A stretch of 52,395 bases of DNA from positions 1 through 52,395 of the forward strand of contig NZ_LOHG01000025.1 in assembly GCF_022790535.1 (NCBI RefSeq), written 5' to 3'. The notes under the pieces are model-generated. The model searched no databases, had not been told where the DNA came from, and worked only from the letters and a program-made list of their open reading frames with translations. Positions 15,412 to 22,576 of the stretch are shown in pieces (within the stretch, counting starts at the first letter, position 1; every line of letters begins with the position of its first letter). Source of the DNA: Pseudomonas maioricensis (GTDB taxonomy: Bacteria > Pseudomonadota > Gammaproteobacteria > Pseudomonadales > Pseudomonadaceae). Made by a program: the position numbers and the translations under genes.

Positions 15412-15482
15412 TAACAGCCACTTTTCGAGCGTCAGGATGACGCCCTTCTTACATCAAGAGCAGCGATCAAGGAAGGCATATC

Positions 15483-15512
15483 ATGAATATCAAGCGAGGC
15501 AATCGATCATGA
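15483..15512 (+). CDS. Nine-codon leader reading frame
   Basis: ATG…TGA encodes MNIKRGNRS. It has a very good Shine-Dalgarno AAGGAAGG (15469-15476) 6 bases upstream. Its TGA overlaps the ATG of the next gene (ATGA, 15509-15512). It may serve only to bring ribosomes to that start by coupling. Product function, if any, is unknown. Confidence 0.35.
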   Translation: MNIKRGNRS

Positions 15513-16069
15513 GTATTCAACTCTCGTCCTTTCCCGCTCTGCCCGCACGGCAGCCGGATGCCCCATTAAGCCCGCAAGGCGAAAGCATGCGCCGTGGCCT
15601 GGTCAAGCTTTCCCGTCGTGCACAGCAAGTGTTTCTCCTCAGTCGACTTGACGGTTTCTCCTACTCCCACATTGCCAGCTTGCTGGATATAGAGGTAACG
15701 CTGGTCGAGCAGGCAATGGTTCGAGTGCTCCAGAACAGTCGGCGGCAAATAGCGGGTGATGAGAGCCCTGTTGTCGACCCTGTCGGTGAGCAGGCCAGCC
15801 GCTGGTATGTCCACCTCCAGAGCCCGCATGCCACAGCCAGCCAGCGCATTGAATTTCGTCACTGGCTGGATGCGGACAGTAGCCATCTTGCCGCCTTCGA
15901 AGGAACTGAACGCCTATGGCGACAACTTCAAGCCCCTGCCGCCGTTTTGGGTGCCAGCGGCTGGCACCGGCGTAAACGACGCAGTTATCTGCTCTGGTGC
16001 ATGGCGACAGCCTTCCTGTGCAGCTTGCTGATGACCGCAGAGGCGTTCGCGGTGTTCGGCCATTTTTGA
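15509..16069 (+). CDS. Fusion of sigma region 4-like HTH and FecR-like N-terminal domain, with a C-terminal membrane helix
   Basis: A 186-residue protein. Residues about 34-80 (LSRRAQQVFLLSRLDGFSYS, then HIASLLDIEVTLVEQAMVRV) look like region 4 of a FecI-type ECF sigma factor. Residues 93-141 (GEQASRWYVHLQSPHATASQ, then FRHWLDADSSHLAAFEGTER) look like the N-terminal cytoplasmic domain of FecR (DUF4880). Residues 159-179 form one hydrophobic helix. Sigma region 2 and the FecR periplasmic domain are absent. It may be a membrane-tied anti-sigma or DNA-binding regulator; function is unknown. A start at 15437 in the same frame is possible, but GAGG at 15496-15499 and the overlap with a short leader frame favour 15509. 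A Fur-type box upstream suggests iron control. Confidence 0.8.
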   Translation: MSIQLSSFPALPARQPDAPLSPQGESMRRGLVKLSRRAQQVFLLSRLDGFSYSHIASLLDIEVTLVEQAMVRVLQNSRRQIAGDESPVVDPVGEQASRWYVHLQSPHATASQRIEFRHWLDADSSHLAAFEGTERLWRQLQAPAAVLGASGWHRRKRRSYLLWCMATAFLCSLLMTAEAFAVFGHF

Positions 16070-16180
16070 ATCAAACATGGCCGATTCGCACACATTCACG
16101 TCGCAGCAACGCGCGTTGCTCAAGGCAGGTTCCGTGTAAAGTAGCGCCATAACTGGCACTAACGTACACAGGAACCGACC

Positions 16181-17320
16181 GTGACCTCTCTCCAAATCAG
16201 CGCAGATTTCGATAGTGGCAATATCGAAGTGATCGACGCGAGCAACCCCGCACACATTCAGTTGGCTATTCGCCCGGATACTCGCAGCCCACATTTTCAG
16301 TGGTTTCACTTCAAGGTCGACGGTCTGCAGACGGGGCAGACGCATCGATTCAGCCTGACCAACGCGGGTCAGTCCAGCTATAAGAATGCCTGGACGGGCT
16401 ACAACGCAGTTGCGTCCTACGATCACCAGACCTGGTTTCGGGTGCCCTCCACTTTCGATGACGGTGCCCTGAACTTCAGCCTCACACCGACCGAACCGCA
16501 GGTCTGGTTTGCCTATTTCGAACCGTACAGCCGCGAACGCCACGCCTGGCTCATTGAACAGGCCCTGGAAAAAGCGGGCGTGCAACTGCTGGCGACCGGC
16601 AAAAGCGTCGAAGGCCGCGACATTCCTCTGCTGCGTCGGGGTAACGGCGATGAGCAAAAGCTCAAAATCTGGATTATTGCTCAGCAACACCCCGGCGAGC
16701 ACATGGCCGAATGGTTCATGGAAGGCGTGATCGAGCGCCTGCAACAGCAGGATGATCAGGTACTGAATGCCCTGCTGGAAGTTGCCGATCTGTATCTCGT
16801 CCCGCACATGAACCCTGATGGTTCATTCCACGGCCATTTGCGGACCAATGCCAACGGCAAGGACCTCAATCGCGCCTGGCAGGACTCCACTCAGGAGGCC
16901 AGCCCGGAAGTGTTTTTCGTCAAGGAACAGATGGAAAAGTATGGAGTGGACATGTTTCTGGACGTCCATGGCGACGAAGAAATCCCTTATGTGTTCACCG
17001 CCGCGTGCGAAGGCAACCCCGGCTTCACGCCAAAACAAGCGCAACTGGAAGCGCGCTTCCGCAGCCGCTTGAGTGAAATCACCCGTGACTTCCAGACTCG
17101 CTATGGCTATCCCCGCTCACAACCCGGCAAGGCCAACATGAACCTGGCCTGCAACAGTGTCGGCGAGAAATACAAATGCCTGTCACTGACCCTGGAAATG
17201 CCCTTCAAGGATAACGACGATGCGCCGGACCTGATAACCGGCTGGGATGGCAAGCGGTCGAAGCAATTGGCCAAGGATGTCTTGACCACGTTGTCGGAGA
17301 TGGCTCCGGTCCTGCGCTGA
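16181..17320 (+). CDS. M14-family zinc carboxypeptidase, cytosolic carboxypeptidase-like
   Basis: A 379-residue protein without signal peptide. The N-terminal beta domain (about 1-125) is of the type found before the catalytic domain of cytosolic carboxypeptidases. In the M14 domain QQHPGEHMAEWF supplies the HxxE zinc pair, HMNPDGSFHGHLRTNANGKD follows with the substrate Asn-Arg type segment, and FLDVHGDEEIPYVFTA supplies the third zinc His. LTLEMPFKDN near the end carries the expected catalytic Glu. The start is GTG with AGGAA 6 bases upstream. Bacterial members are uncharacterised peptidases, so substrate is unknown. Confidence 0.88.
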   Translation: MTSLQISADFDSGNIEVIDASNPAHIQLAIRPDTRSPHFQWFHFKVDGLQTGQTHRFSLTNAGQSSYKNAWTGYNAVASYDHQTWFRVPSTFDDGALNFSLTPTEPQVWFAYFEPYSRERHAWLIEQALEKAGVQLLATGKSVEGRDIPLLRRGNGDEQKLKIWIIAQQHPGEHMAEWFMEGVIERLQQQDDQVLNALLEVADLYLVPHMNPDGSFHGHLRTNANGKDLNRAWQDSTQEASPEVFFVKEQMEKYGVDMFLDVHGDEEIPYVFTAACEGNPGFTPKQAQLEARFRSRLSEITRDFQTRYGYPRSQPGKANMNLACNSVGEKYKCLSLTLEMPFKDNDDAPDLITGWDGKRSKQLAKDVLTTLSEMAPVLR

Positions 17321-17332
17321 CAAAGGTTGCCC

Positions 17333-17390
17333 AAGGCTGCGAAAGCATTTTTCTGAGACATCGCTTTCGCAGCCTTCGGCAGTTCCTACA
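17333..17390. repeat. REP-type inverted repeat between convergent genes
   Basis: AAGGCTGCGAAAGC at 17333-17346 is the exact reverse complement of GCTTTCGCAGCCTT at 17363-17376, and the element continues to TTCCTACA. It sits between two convergent genes and could act as a bidirectional 3' hairpin. Confidence 0.7.
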
Positions 17391-17413
17391 GGGGTAATCA
17401 ATGCACGCTCTTA

Positions 17414-17956
17414 TTACCTCCCCTCTCCCCGCAACATACTCCCCAGCACTTCGTCACGCCTTACCCATGCATGAAACAGCGCCGCAGCGATGTGCATCAG
17501 CACTGTCATGAACAACAGATACGCCAGCCAGGTGTGGGTCTGACGCAGAAATGCGAAGGTTCCGGCATCGGCCGCGACGATGGAAGGCAAGCGCAGTGAA
17601 CTGCTGAGCATGACCGGGTCACCGGCCGCTGAAATCATCGCCCAGCCAATCAACGGCATTGCCAGCATCAGCGCATACAACACGTAATGAGAAAGCTTCG
17701 CCGCCAGCACCTGCCAGGTTGGCAAGTCAGCCGGGAGTGCCGGGGTATGACTGGACAGGCGAACGATGATGCGCAGAATCACCAACACCAGAATCGCGAT
17801 CCCTAATGGCTTGTGCAGGTCCAGCAGCCACTCATGGCGAGCCGAAACCGATGCCACCATGCCTGCACCAATGAACAACATGGCGATGATCATCAGTGCC
17901 ATCGACCAATGCAGCAGGCGCGCCAAAAGAGAAAAATGCGTAGTGGGAGTACTCAT
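17414..17956 (-). CDS. Cytochrome b561 family di-haem membrane protein
   Basis: A 180-residue four-helix membrane protein. Haem-ligand histidines of the family are visible in LARLLHWSMAL (helix 1), LLDLHKPLGIAI (helix 2), TWLAYLLFMTVLMHIAAALF (helix 4) and QTHTWLAY. Such proteins pass electrons from the quinone pool. Its start overlaps the stop of the catalase-like gene by four bases, so the two form one translationally coupled unit and it probably feeds electrons to that peroxidase. Confidence 0.92.
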   Translation of the reverse strand: MSTPTTHFSLLARLLHWSMALMIIAMLFIGAGMVASVSARHEWLLDLHKPLGIAILVLVILRIIVRLSSHTPALPADLPTWQVLAAKLSHYVLYALMLAMPLIGWAMISAAGDPVMLSSSLRLPSIVAADAGTFAFLRQTHTWLAYLLFMTVLMHIAAALFHAWVRRDEVLGSMLRGEGR

Positions 17957-19050
17957 GATTTTTTCTCCATGACTGGCGCGGGCTTGGGCAACTGCTCCAC
18001 TTCTGCAGTGCGCCGTTTGTAAGACGTGGCGTAGGCGGCGGAACGTGCAGCCAGCAGCGGATCATCAGAGCCAGTGATACCGGATGGCAGTACCAGCGGA
18101 TCATAGTTGATATCACGGCAAGCACCGCTCAACTGCGGTTGCTCACTCTCAAGCACCAGCGTTCCGGCATTCAACGTGCGCCGATCGGCGGGCCACTGTT
18201 TGCTGGCGTCGTTGACCGGATCGTCTGCGTTGGCCAGGGTCAGGATCAGATTGAAGCGCAACGGCCCGGAAGCCAGTCGTGCGTTGAGGTCCGGCTCAAG
18301 GTAATCCTTGGCATCAGGCGCAGGGGCAGCGGCATCTACCGGGTCGACGGGCACCATGTTCCAGCGCACGGCCTGGCGCTTGCCGTCAGCACTGACCAGG
18401 TAAAACGCGTTAACGCTGTTGTAGGTGACGGTTGCATAGCTGGCCGAAGGCTTGGCAGTCTTGACCCAGGCAAGGAAAGGCCCGGTTTCAGGGTGGCTGC
18501 CGAAGAACGCGGGTGGTTTGGCCGGGTCGGGCTTGCCGGTTTGCGGATCCGGCGCGGTGGCTTGCAGCAACTCATAGAACGCTTGCGGCGTGCCCACCGG
18601 GAATACCGGCATGGCATTCATGCCGGTGCGCCACTGCTGGCCGTCTGCCTGGGTAAAGCGCAAGGCCAGGCTGCGTATAGGCGCAGCACTGTCGGGCGAG
18701 TACGGGTTACCGGTAGGCAGCGCGAATCGTCCCTCTACCGCTGTGCGAGTGCTGGAAAACACTTGAGCACTGGAAAGATCAGCAGCGGCGCCATTACTGT
18801 CGAAGTAACCTGAAACGCACACTCCTTTAGGGTGGTTCCGGCGAAACCCCGGGAAAGTGCCATTATTGTGTTCAAGGGTATTAACCAGTTTGTCCGGAGT
18901 CAGGCGCTGCGGATCCAGGTAACCTCCAACGTAGGCAAAGGCGGTGGCGGCGACGAGTACTACCACGCCAATCCCCACCAGGCGCAAGCCTGTCGCGGCA
19001 GGGCTCAACGGAGGTCTTTGCCTCTCGTGTAAAGGGTCACGGTCGTTCAT
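17953..19050 (-). CDS. Catalase-like haem peroxidase (SrpA-type), membrane anchored
   Basis: A 365-residue small catalase-family protein. Residues about 22-46 form one membrane anchor (GIGVVVLVAATAFAYVGGYL), so the haem domain should face the periplasm. The distal region FRRNHPKGVCVSGYF carries the conserved Arg-x-Asn-His-x-Lys-Gly of SrpA-like proteins, and SLALRFTQADGQQWRTGMNA and FPVGTPQAFYELLQA follow. It is about 150 residues shorter than classical catalases, as in this subfamily. It is cotranscribed with cytochrome b561 and divergent from an ECF sigma operon, with a matching ECF promoter upstream. Confidence 0.9.
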   Translation of the reverse strand: MNDRDPLHERQRPPLSPAATGLRLVGIGVVVLVAATAFAYVGGYLDPQRLTPDKLVNTLEHNNGTFPGFRRNHPKGVCVSGYFDSNGAAADLSSAQVFSSTRTAVEGRFALPTGNPYSPDSAAPIRSLALRFTQADGQQWRTGMNAMPVFPVGTPQAFYELLQATAPDPQTGKPDPAKPPAFFGSHPETGPFLAWVKTAKPSASYATVTYNSVNAFYLVSADGKRQAVRWNMVPVDPVDAAAPAPDAKDYLEPDLNARLASGPLRFNLILTLANADDPVNDASKQWPADRRTLNAGTLVLESEQPQLSGACRDINYDPLVLPSGITGSDDPLLAARSAAYATSYKRRTAEVEQLPKPAPVMEKKS

Positions 19051-19105
19051 ACGAAACTCCAGGTCATCGGGCTATCACGATCGGCTATCGCGTTTTGTGC
19101 GCAGT

Positions 19106-19132
19106 AGGACGAAGCCGGGAAGTGTTTATTCC
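19106..19132 (-). promoter_or_regulatory. ECF-type promoter of the catalase-like/cytochrome b561 operon
   Basis: On the minus strand GGAATA (19132-19127), 15 bases, CGTCCT (19111-19106). The pattern GGAAT…CGTC is typical of ECF sigma promoters and is the same as on the other strand of this intergenic region. The predicted start is about 50 bases before the coding start. Confidence 0.75.
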
Positions 19133-19160
19133 ATCAGCCAAAAAAAATTGCACAAATGAA

Positions 19161-19187
19161 GGAATATATGGCCGCGAGCGTCGTCTT
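19161..19187 (+). promoter_or_regulatory. ECF-type promoter of the sigma/anti-sigma operon
   Basis: GGAATA (19161-19166), 15 bases, CGTCTT (19182-19187). It is the mirror partner of the promoter at 19132-19106 with the same spacing and almost the same -10. This implies autoregulation of the sigma factor. Confidence 0.75.
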
Positions 19188-19240
19188 GCTGATCACACCA
19201 CTGCGATGGTCATAGTTGCTGACCAGGGAAAATCCAGCCC

Positions 19241-19750
19241 ATGAACGAGCTCGATGCACAATTAAGGGAGTTGATACCGCGGATGCGCAGGTTTGCCCTG
19301 TCGCTGACCCGCAATCCCAGCGGGGCCGACGATCTGGTTCAGGCCAGCCTGGAAAAGGCCCTGTCAGCCTGGAAAGACAAGCGCCCGGAAGGCGATATGC
19401 GCGCCTGGCTGTTCTCGATACTTTATCGCCAGTTTCTGGATGCCCACCGCCGCTCGCGACGTTACAGCCGGATGCTGGCGTTGTTCACCGGCGGCGACGA
19501 GGATTACCAGCCCAGCGTGGAGCGCACAGTAGTCGCCCAATCCACACTGGGCGCGTTCGAACGGCTGACTACCGAACAGCGCGCGCTGCTGCTGTGGATC
19601 TCGGTCGAAGGCCTGAGCTACAAGGACGTCGCCACTATTCTCGACGTGCCCATCGGCACCGTAATGTCACGTTTGTCCCGCGCTCGTCAGGCCCTTCGCC
19701 AATTCAGCGAGGGCGAAATCACGACCCCATCTCTGCGGATACTGAAATGA
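19241..19750 (+). CDS. ECF-family RNA polymerase sigma factor
   Basis: A 169-residue sigma-70 factor with only regions 2 and 4. Region 2 (about 8-75) contains MRRFALSLTRNPSGADDLVQ and DMRAWLFSILYRQFLDAHRR. Region 4 (about 105-155) contains LTTEQRALLLWISVEGLSYK and DVPIGTVMSRLSRARQAL. It has no extra sensor domain, so activity should be controlled by the coupled anti-sigma gene, whose start overlaps its stop by four bases. GGAATA-N15-CGTCYT promoters facing its own operon and the catalase-like operon mark the likely regulon. Confidence 0.94.
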   Translation: MNELDAQLRELIPRMRRFALSLTRNPSGADDLVQASLEKALSAWKDKRPEGDMRAWLFSILYRQFLDAHRRSRRYSRMLALFTGGDEDYQPSVERTVVAQSTLGAFERLTTEQRALLLWISVEGLSYKDVATILDVPIGTVMSRLSRARQALRQFSEGEITTPSLRILK

Positions 19751-20505
19751 TCACCCTGCCCCCCAGCGAACTCGACCTTCACGCTTATGTGGATCAGCAA
19801 TTGAGCACGGCTGATCGCCTGCGCCTGGAAACCTGGCTTGCCGCTCATCCTGAGGTCGCGCTGCAGGTGAAGGCCTGGCAAGAAGACGCGAAGCGGCTGC
19901 GTACGGCCTTGAGCGGCGAATTGAAGCGCGAACCCAACCCGGAGCTGGACCCGGCGTTCATCCGTCAGCGCCTGCGTCGCCACCGTTACCGTCATCTGGC
20001 GACGGCCGCCATGTTAATGGTTGCCGTGGGCATTGGCGGGCTCAGCGGATGGCAGGCCAGGGAGATGACCCTGAGTTCCAACATGCCGCCTATGGCTGAT
20101 GCCCTGCAGGCATACCGTATGTTTGCAGTGAACGACAACATGGCCAGTGACTGGAATATCGAACAGGCAAGCGATGCTCAGGTGTGGCTTGACCGCCACT
20201 TCAATAAGGCCAACCGACTGCCCAATCTTGAGGCGGCAGGCTTCAAACCCGTCACTGGGCGCATGACCACCACTGAACAGGGCGCTGCCGCCTTGGTGGT
20301 TTATAAAGATCCGGAAGGTCGCACGCTGAGTTTTTACATCCGCCCGCCCGGGGCGAAAAATCATATGTTGCCGAGAGGAAGTCGACTGGACGGCGATCTG
20401 CAGGCTGATTACTGGTCAGGCTCGGGTTATAACTACGCCATTGTCAGCCCGGCCAACGATCCCGCAGCGCAACAGGCTCGAAAGGCGCTGCCGGGGGCGA
20501 TTTGA
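19747..20505 (+). CDS. Membrane-spanning anti-sigma factor for the adjacent ECF sigma
   Basis: A 252-residue protein. The cytoplasmic N-part (ELDLHAYVDQQLSTADRLRL, then ETWLAAHPEVALQVKAWQED) is typical of anti-sigma factors of this kind; it lacks the His-Cys zinc motif of ZAS proteins. One membrane helix is at about residues 82-99 (HLATAAMLMVAVGIGGLSGW). The remaining 150 residues would be periplasmic. The frame is open further upstream across the sigma gene, but the ATG at 19747 within ATGA is the natural start. Confidence 0.9.
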   Translation: MITLPPSELDLHAYVDQQLSTADRLRLETWLAAHPEVALQVKAWQEDAKRLRTALSGELKREPNPELDPAFIRQRLRRHRYRHLATAAMLMVAVGIGGLSGWQAREMTLSSNMPPMADALQAYRMFAVNDNMASDWNIEQASDAQVWLDRHFNKANRLPNLEAAGFKPVTGRMTTTEQGAAALVVYKDPEGRTLSFYIRPPGAKNHMLPRGSRLDGDLQADYWSGSGYNYAIVSPANDPAAQQARKALPGAI

Positions 20506-20549
20506 GTGGCGAGCACAGGCCCTGGCAGCCGGGCAAGCGCAACCCACTA

Positions 20550-20637
20550 TTGGAGCGAGGCCTGCCCGCGATAGGCGCAACTCGGTCTAGAGTGAACCGC
20601 GCCCAGCCTTATCGCGAGCAAGCTCGACTCCCACAAC
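20550..20637. repeat. REP-type inverted repeat pair, diverged
   Basis: TGGAGCGAGGCCTGCCCGCG on the left and TATCGCGAGCAAGCTCGACT with CCCACA on the right form the two facing arms. Mismatches show it is an older copy than those at 2461 and 10710. Confidence 0.6.
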
Positions 20638-20685
20638 AGATCAATGTTGCTGCCAAAGCGTGAGGTGTCAGGTAGCTACACCGCT

Positions 20686-21891
20686 TCATACCGGACTCAC
20701 TGCCGCCTTTCCCGTCACACGCCGGACGATCAAGCCCGAGAGTGCCAGCAAGCCCAGCACTATCACTACGCAGCCATACACGTTGGTCGTCGCAATCAGA
20801 CCAAAACTGTGGGCGCTCAGCCCGGCAATCAACGCCGGGATACAAAAAGCCAGATAACTGAGCACATAAAAAGCCGACATCAACCCGGCCCGCTCATGGG
20901 CATGAGCCAAAGGTAGCAACAAGCGCAGAGCCCCGAGGAAACCCGAGCCGAAACCCACACCGGCAATCACTGACCCGACAAAAAACAGCCACAGCCAACC
21001 GGCATTGACTGCCGCCAGTATCACCGCGACACCCGCAGGCAAGCAGCTCGCGCCGATCCAGAGCCCAAGCACCGCAGGGCGCAGACGCAGGTTGAAGATC
21101 GCCAGTGCACCGCTGATGGTAAGCGTGGCAACAGCCAGACCACCATTGATTGCAGACGTGGTTCCGGTAGCAGCAGCAAGAAGAGACGGCGACAGCGACA
21201 GGAAGAATCCCCCGAGTGACCAGGCCGCGATATCAACCGGCAATACCAGCAACAACGTACGCCGTGCCTGAACCGGGACGTGCAACGAAGGCTTCAGGGA
21301 CGCCCACGCGCCCGCTTGAGGACTGACCGTCTCCGGAATAAACCAGACGTAAATCGCCTGTGCGAAAAACGCGGCCAATAACAGGCAGTACGTCAGCAAC
21401 ATCGGCAGGGGCGCCAACTCCACCAACAAACCCGTGCCCAGCGCGCCCAGAGCCATACCGAACATGGGTGCAATACTGTTGACCAAAGGGCCCTGCTTCT
21501 CATCACTGTCGAGCAAGGCGGCCCCTAGCACACTGCCCGCCATGCCCGTCGCCAACCCCTGAATCATCCTCGCCGCAAGCAGCCAGCCGACATCTACCGC
21601 GAAGACAAACAGCAACATGGCAATGATTTCCAGCACCAGCGCCGCAAAAATCACCGGCCGCCGCCCCAGATAGTCGGATAAGGATCCCACCACGAGCAAT
21701 GCCACCAGCAAGGTAAACGCGTAGACCGCAAAAATCAGTGTCAGCACCGCTGAAGAAAACCCCCAACTCTGCTGATACAGATGGTAGAGCGGTGTCGGCG
21801 CGCTGGACGCAGCAAAAAAGCACAGGGTTGTGAACGCCAGAAATCCCAAGTGGTTGTTTCCTCGCTCAGGGTTCTGCAAAGGACGGGACAT
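20686..21891 (-). CDS. MFS transporter, probable drug/metabolite exporter
   Basis: A 401-residue protein with about twelve hydrophobic helices. The motif GSLSDYLGRRPVIFAALV between helices 2 and 3 is the major facilitator motif A, and LLAARMIQGLATGMAGSVLG fits helix 4. The N-terminus APTPLYHLYQQSWGFSSAVL is common in MFS members of the YfcJ/multidrug type. The substrate is unknown. It is divergent from a TetR gene 106 bases away, a layout typical for a repressor and its exporter. Confidence 0.9.
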   Translation of the reverse strand: MSRPLQNPERGNNHLGFLAFTTLCFFAASSAPTPLYHLYQQSWGFSSAVLTLIFAVYAFTLLVALLVVGSLSDYLGRRPVIFAALVLEIIAMLLFVFAVDVGWLLAARMIQGLATGMAGSVLGAALLDSDEKQGPLVNSIAPMFGMALGALGTGLLVELAPLPMLLTYCLLLAAFFAQAIYVWFIPETVSPQAGAWASLKPSLHVPVQARRTLLLVLPVDIAAWSLGGFFLSLSPSLLAAATGTTSAINGGLAVATLTISGALAIFNLRLRPAVLGLWIGASCLPAGVAVILAAVNAGWLWLFFVGSVIAGVGFGSGFLGALRLLLPLAHAHERAGLMSAFYVLSYLAFCIPALIAGLSAHSFGLIATTNVYGCVVIVLGLLALSGLIVRRVTGKAAVSPV

Positions 21892-21920
21892 GGGTACACT
21901 CTCCGATCAGTCACATCATT

Positions 21921-21940
21921 AAAGCTAAGGTTTAGCGTTT
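21921..21940. promoter_or_regulatory. Candidate TetR operator between the MFS and tetR genes
   Basis: AAAGCTAAGGTTTAGCGTTT contains GCTAA-GGT-TTAGC, a perfect 5+5 dyad with A/T-rich extensions that also mirror. It lies midway between the divergent starts (21891 and 21998). The function is inferred from position. Confidence 0.5.
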
Positions 21941-21997
21941 CCGGATTGTGCGAGCTGACGCCGCTTAAAGCAAATACTTTGTGTTAAGGTCTGCCAC

Positions 21998-22573
21998 ATG
22001 GCTATAAAAGAAGGAATACGCACCGGTGGCCGTAGCGCCCGCGTACAGGAATCCATTCACAGCGCCGTGCGGGATCTGCTCGTCGAACACGACCGGGCAG
22101 CCTTGAGCGTACCGATGATCGCCACTCGTGCGGGCGTCACGCCGTCCACCATCTATCGCCGCTGGGGCGACCTGACCACGTTGCTCGCCGATGCTGCAGT
22201 GGAGCGTCTGCGCCCTGACGAGCCGATTGATTGCGGCAACCTGCGGGACGATTTGCGCACCTGGACCGAGATGTACCTCGACGAAATGAACTCTGCCCCA
22301 GGCCGGGAAATGATGCGCGACGTAGTCGCCAGCAGCGCGGCAACGTGCTCGGGCAAGTGCGCAGGCATTACGCGTGACCAGCTGCAGATCATCATTGACC
22401 GGGCGCTTGTTCGCGGGGAACCCTCACCCGACGCCAACGAACTGATTGATATGGTGGTTGCCCCGATGATCTATCGCATCCTGTATGCGGAAGCGCCGCC
22501 AAGCCTGGAGCGCGTTCACCTGTGGGTTGATCGTTGCCTGAACCTGCCGTCCGACAACAGTGGTCGTAGTTGA
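21998..22573 (+). CDS. TetR-family transcriptional regulator
   Basis: A 191-residue TetR repressor. The N-terminal HTH is at about residues 12-60 (RVQESIHSAVRDLLVEHDRA, then MIATRAGVTPSTIYRRWGDL). The C-terminal helical ligand domain is of the TetR_C type often found with this 'STIYRRWGDL' HTH. It probably represses the divergent MFS gene. The next gene, an LRR protein kinase, starts three bases after its stop, so repressor and kinase share a transcript. Confidence 0.93.
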   Translation: MAIKEGIRTGGRSARVQESIHSAVRDLLVEHDRAALSVPMIATRAGVTPSTIYRRWGDLTTLLADAAVERLRPDEPIDCGNLRDDLRTWTEMYLDEMNSAPGREMMRDVVASSAATCSGKCAGITRDQLQIIIDRALVRGEPSPDANELIDMVVAPMIYRILYAEAPPSLERVHLWVDRCLNLPSDNSGRS

Positions 22574-22576
22574 TCC

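Noticed and set aside
19216..19746. One long frame running through the sigma gene into the anti-sigma gene, suggesting a fused protein
   Set aside because: The upstream part is out of frame with the sigma factor and has no family resemblance; the ATGA overlap at 19747 explains the arrangement.
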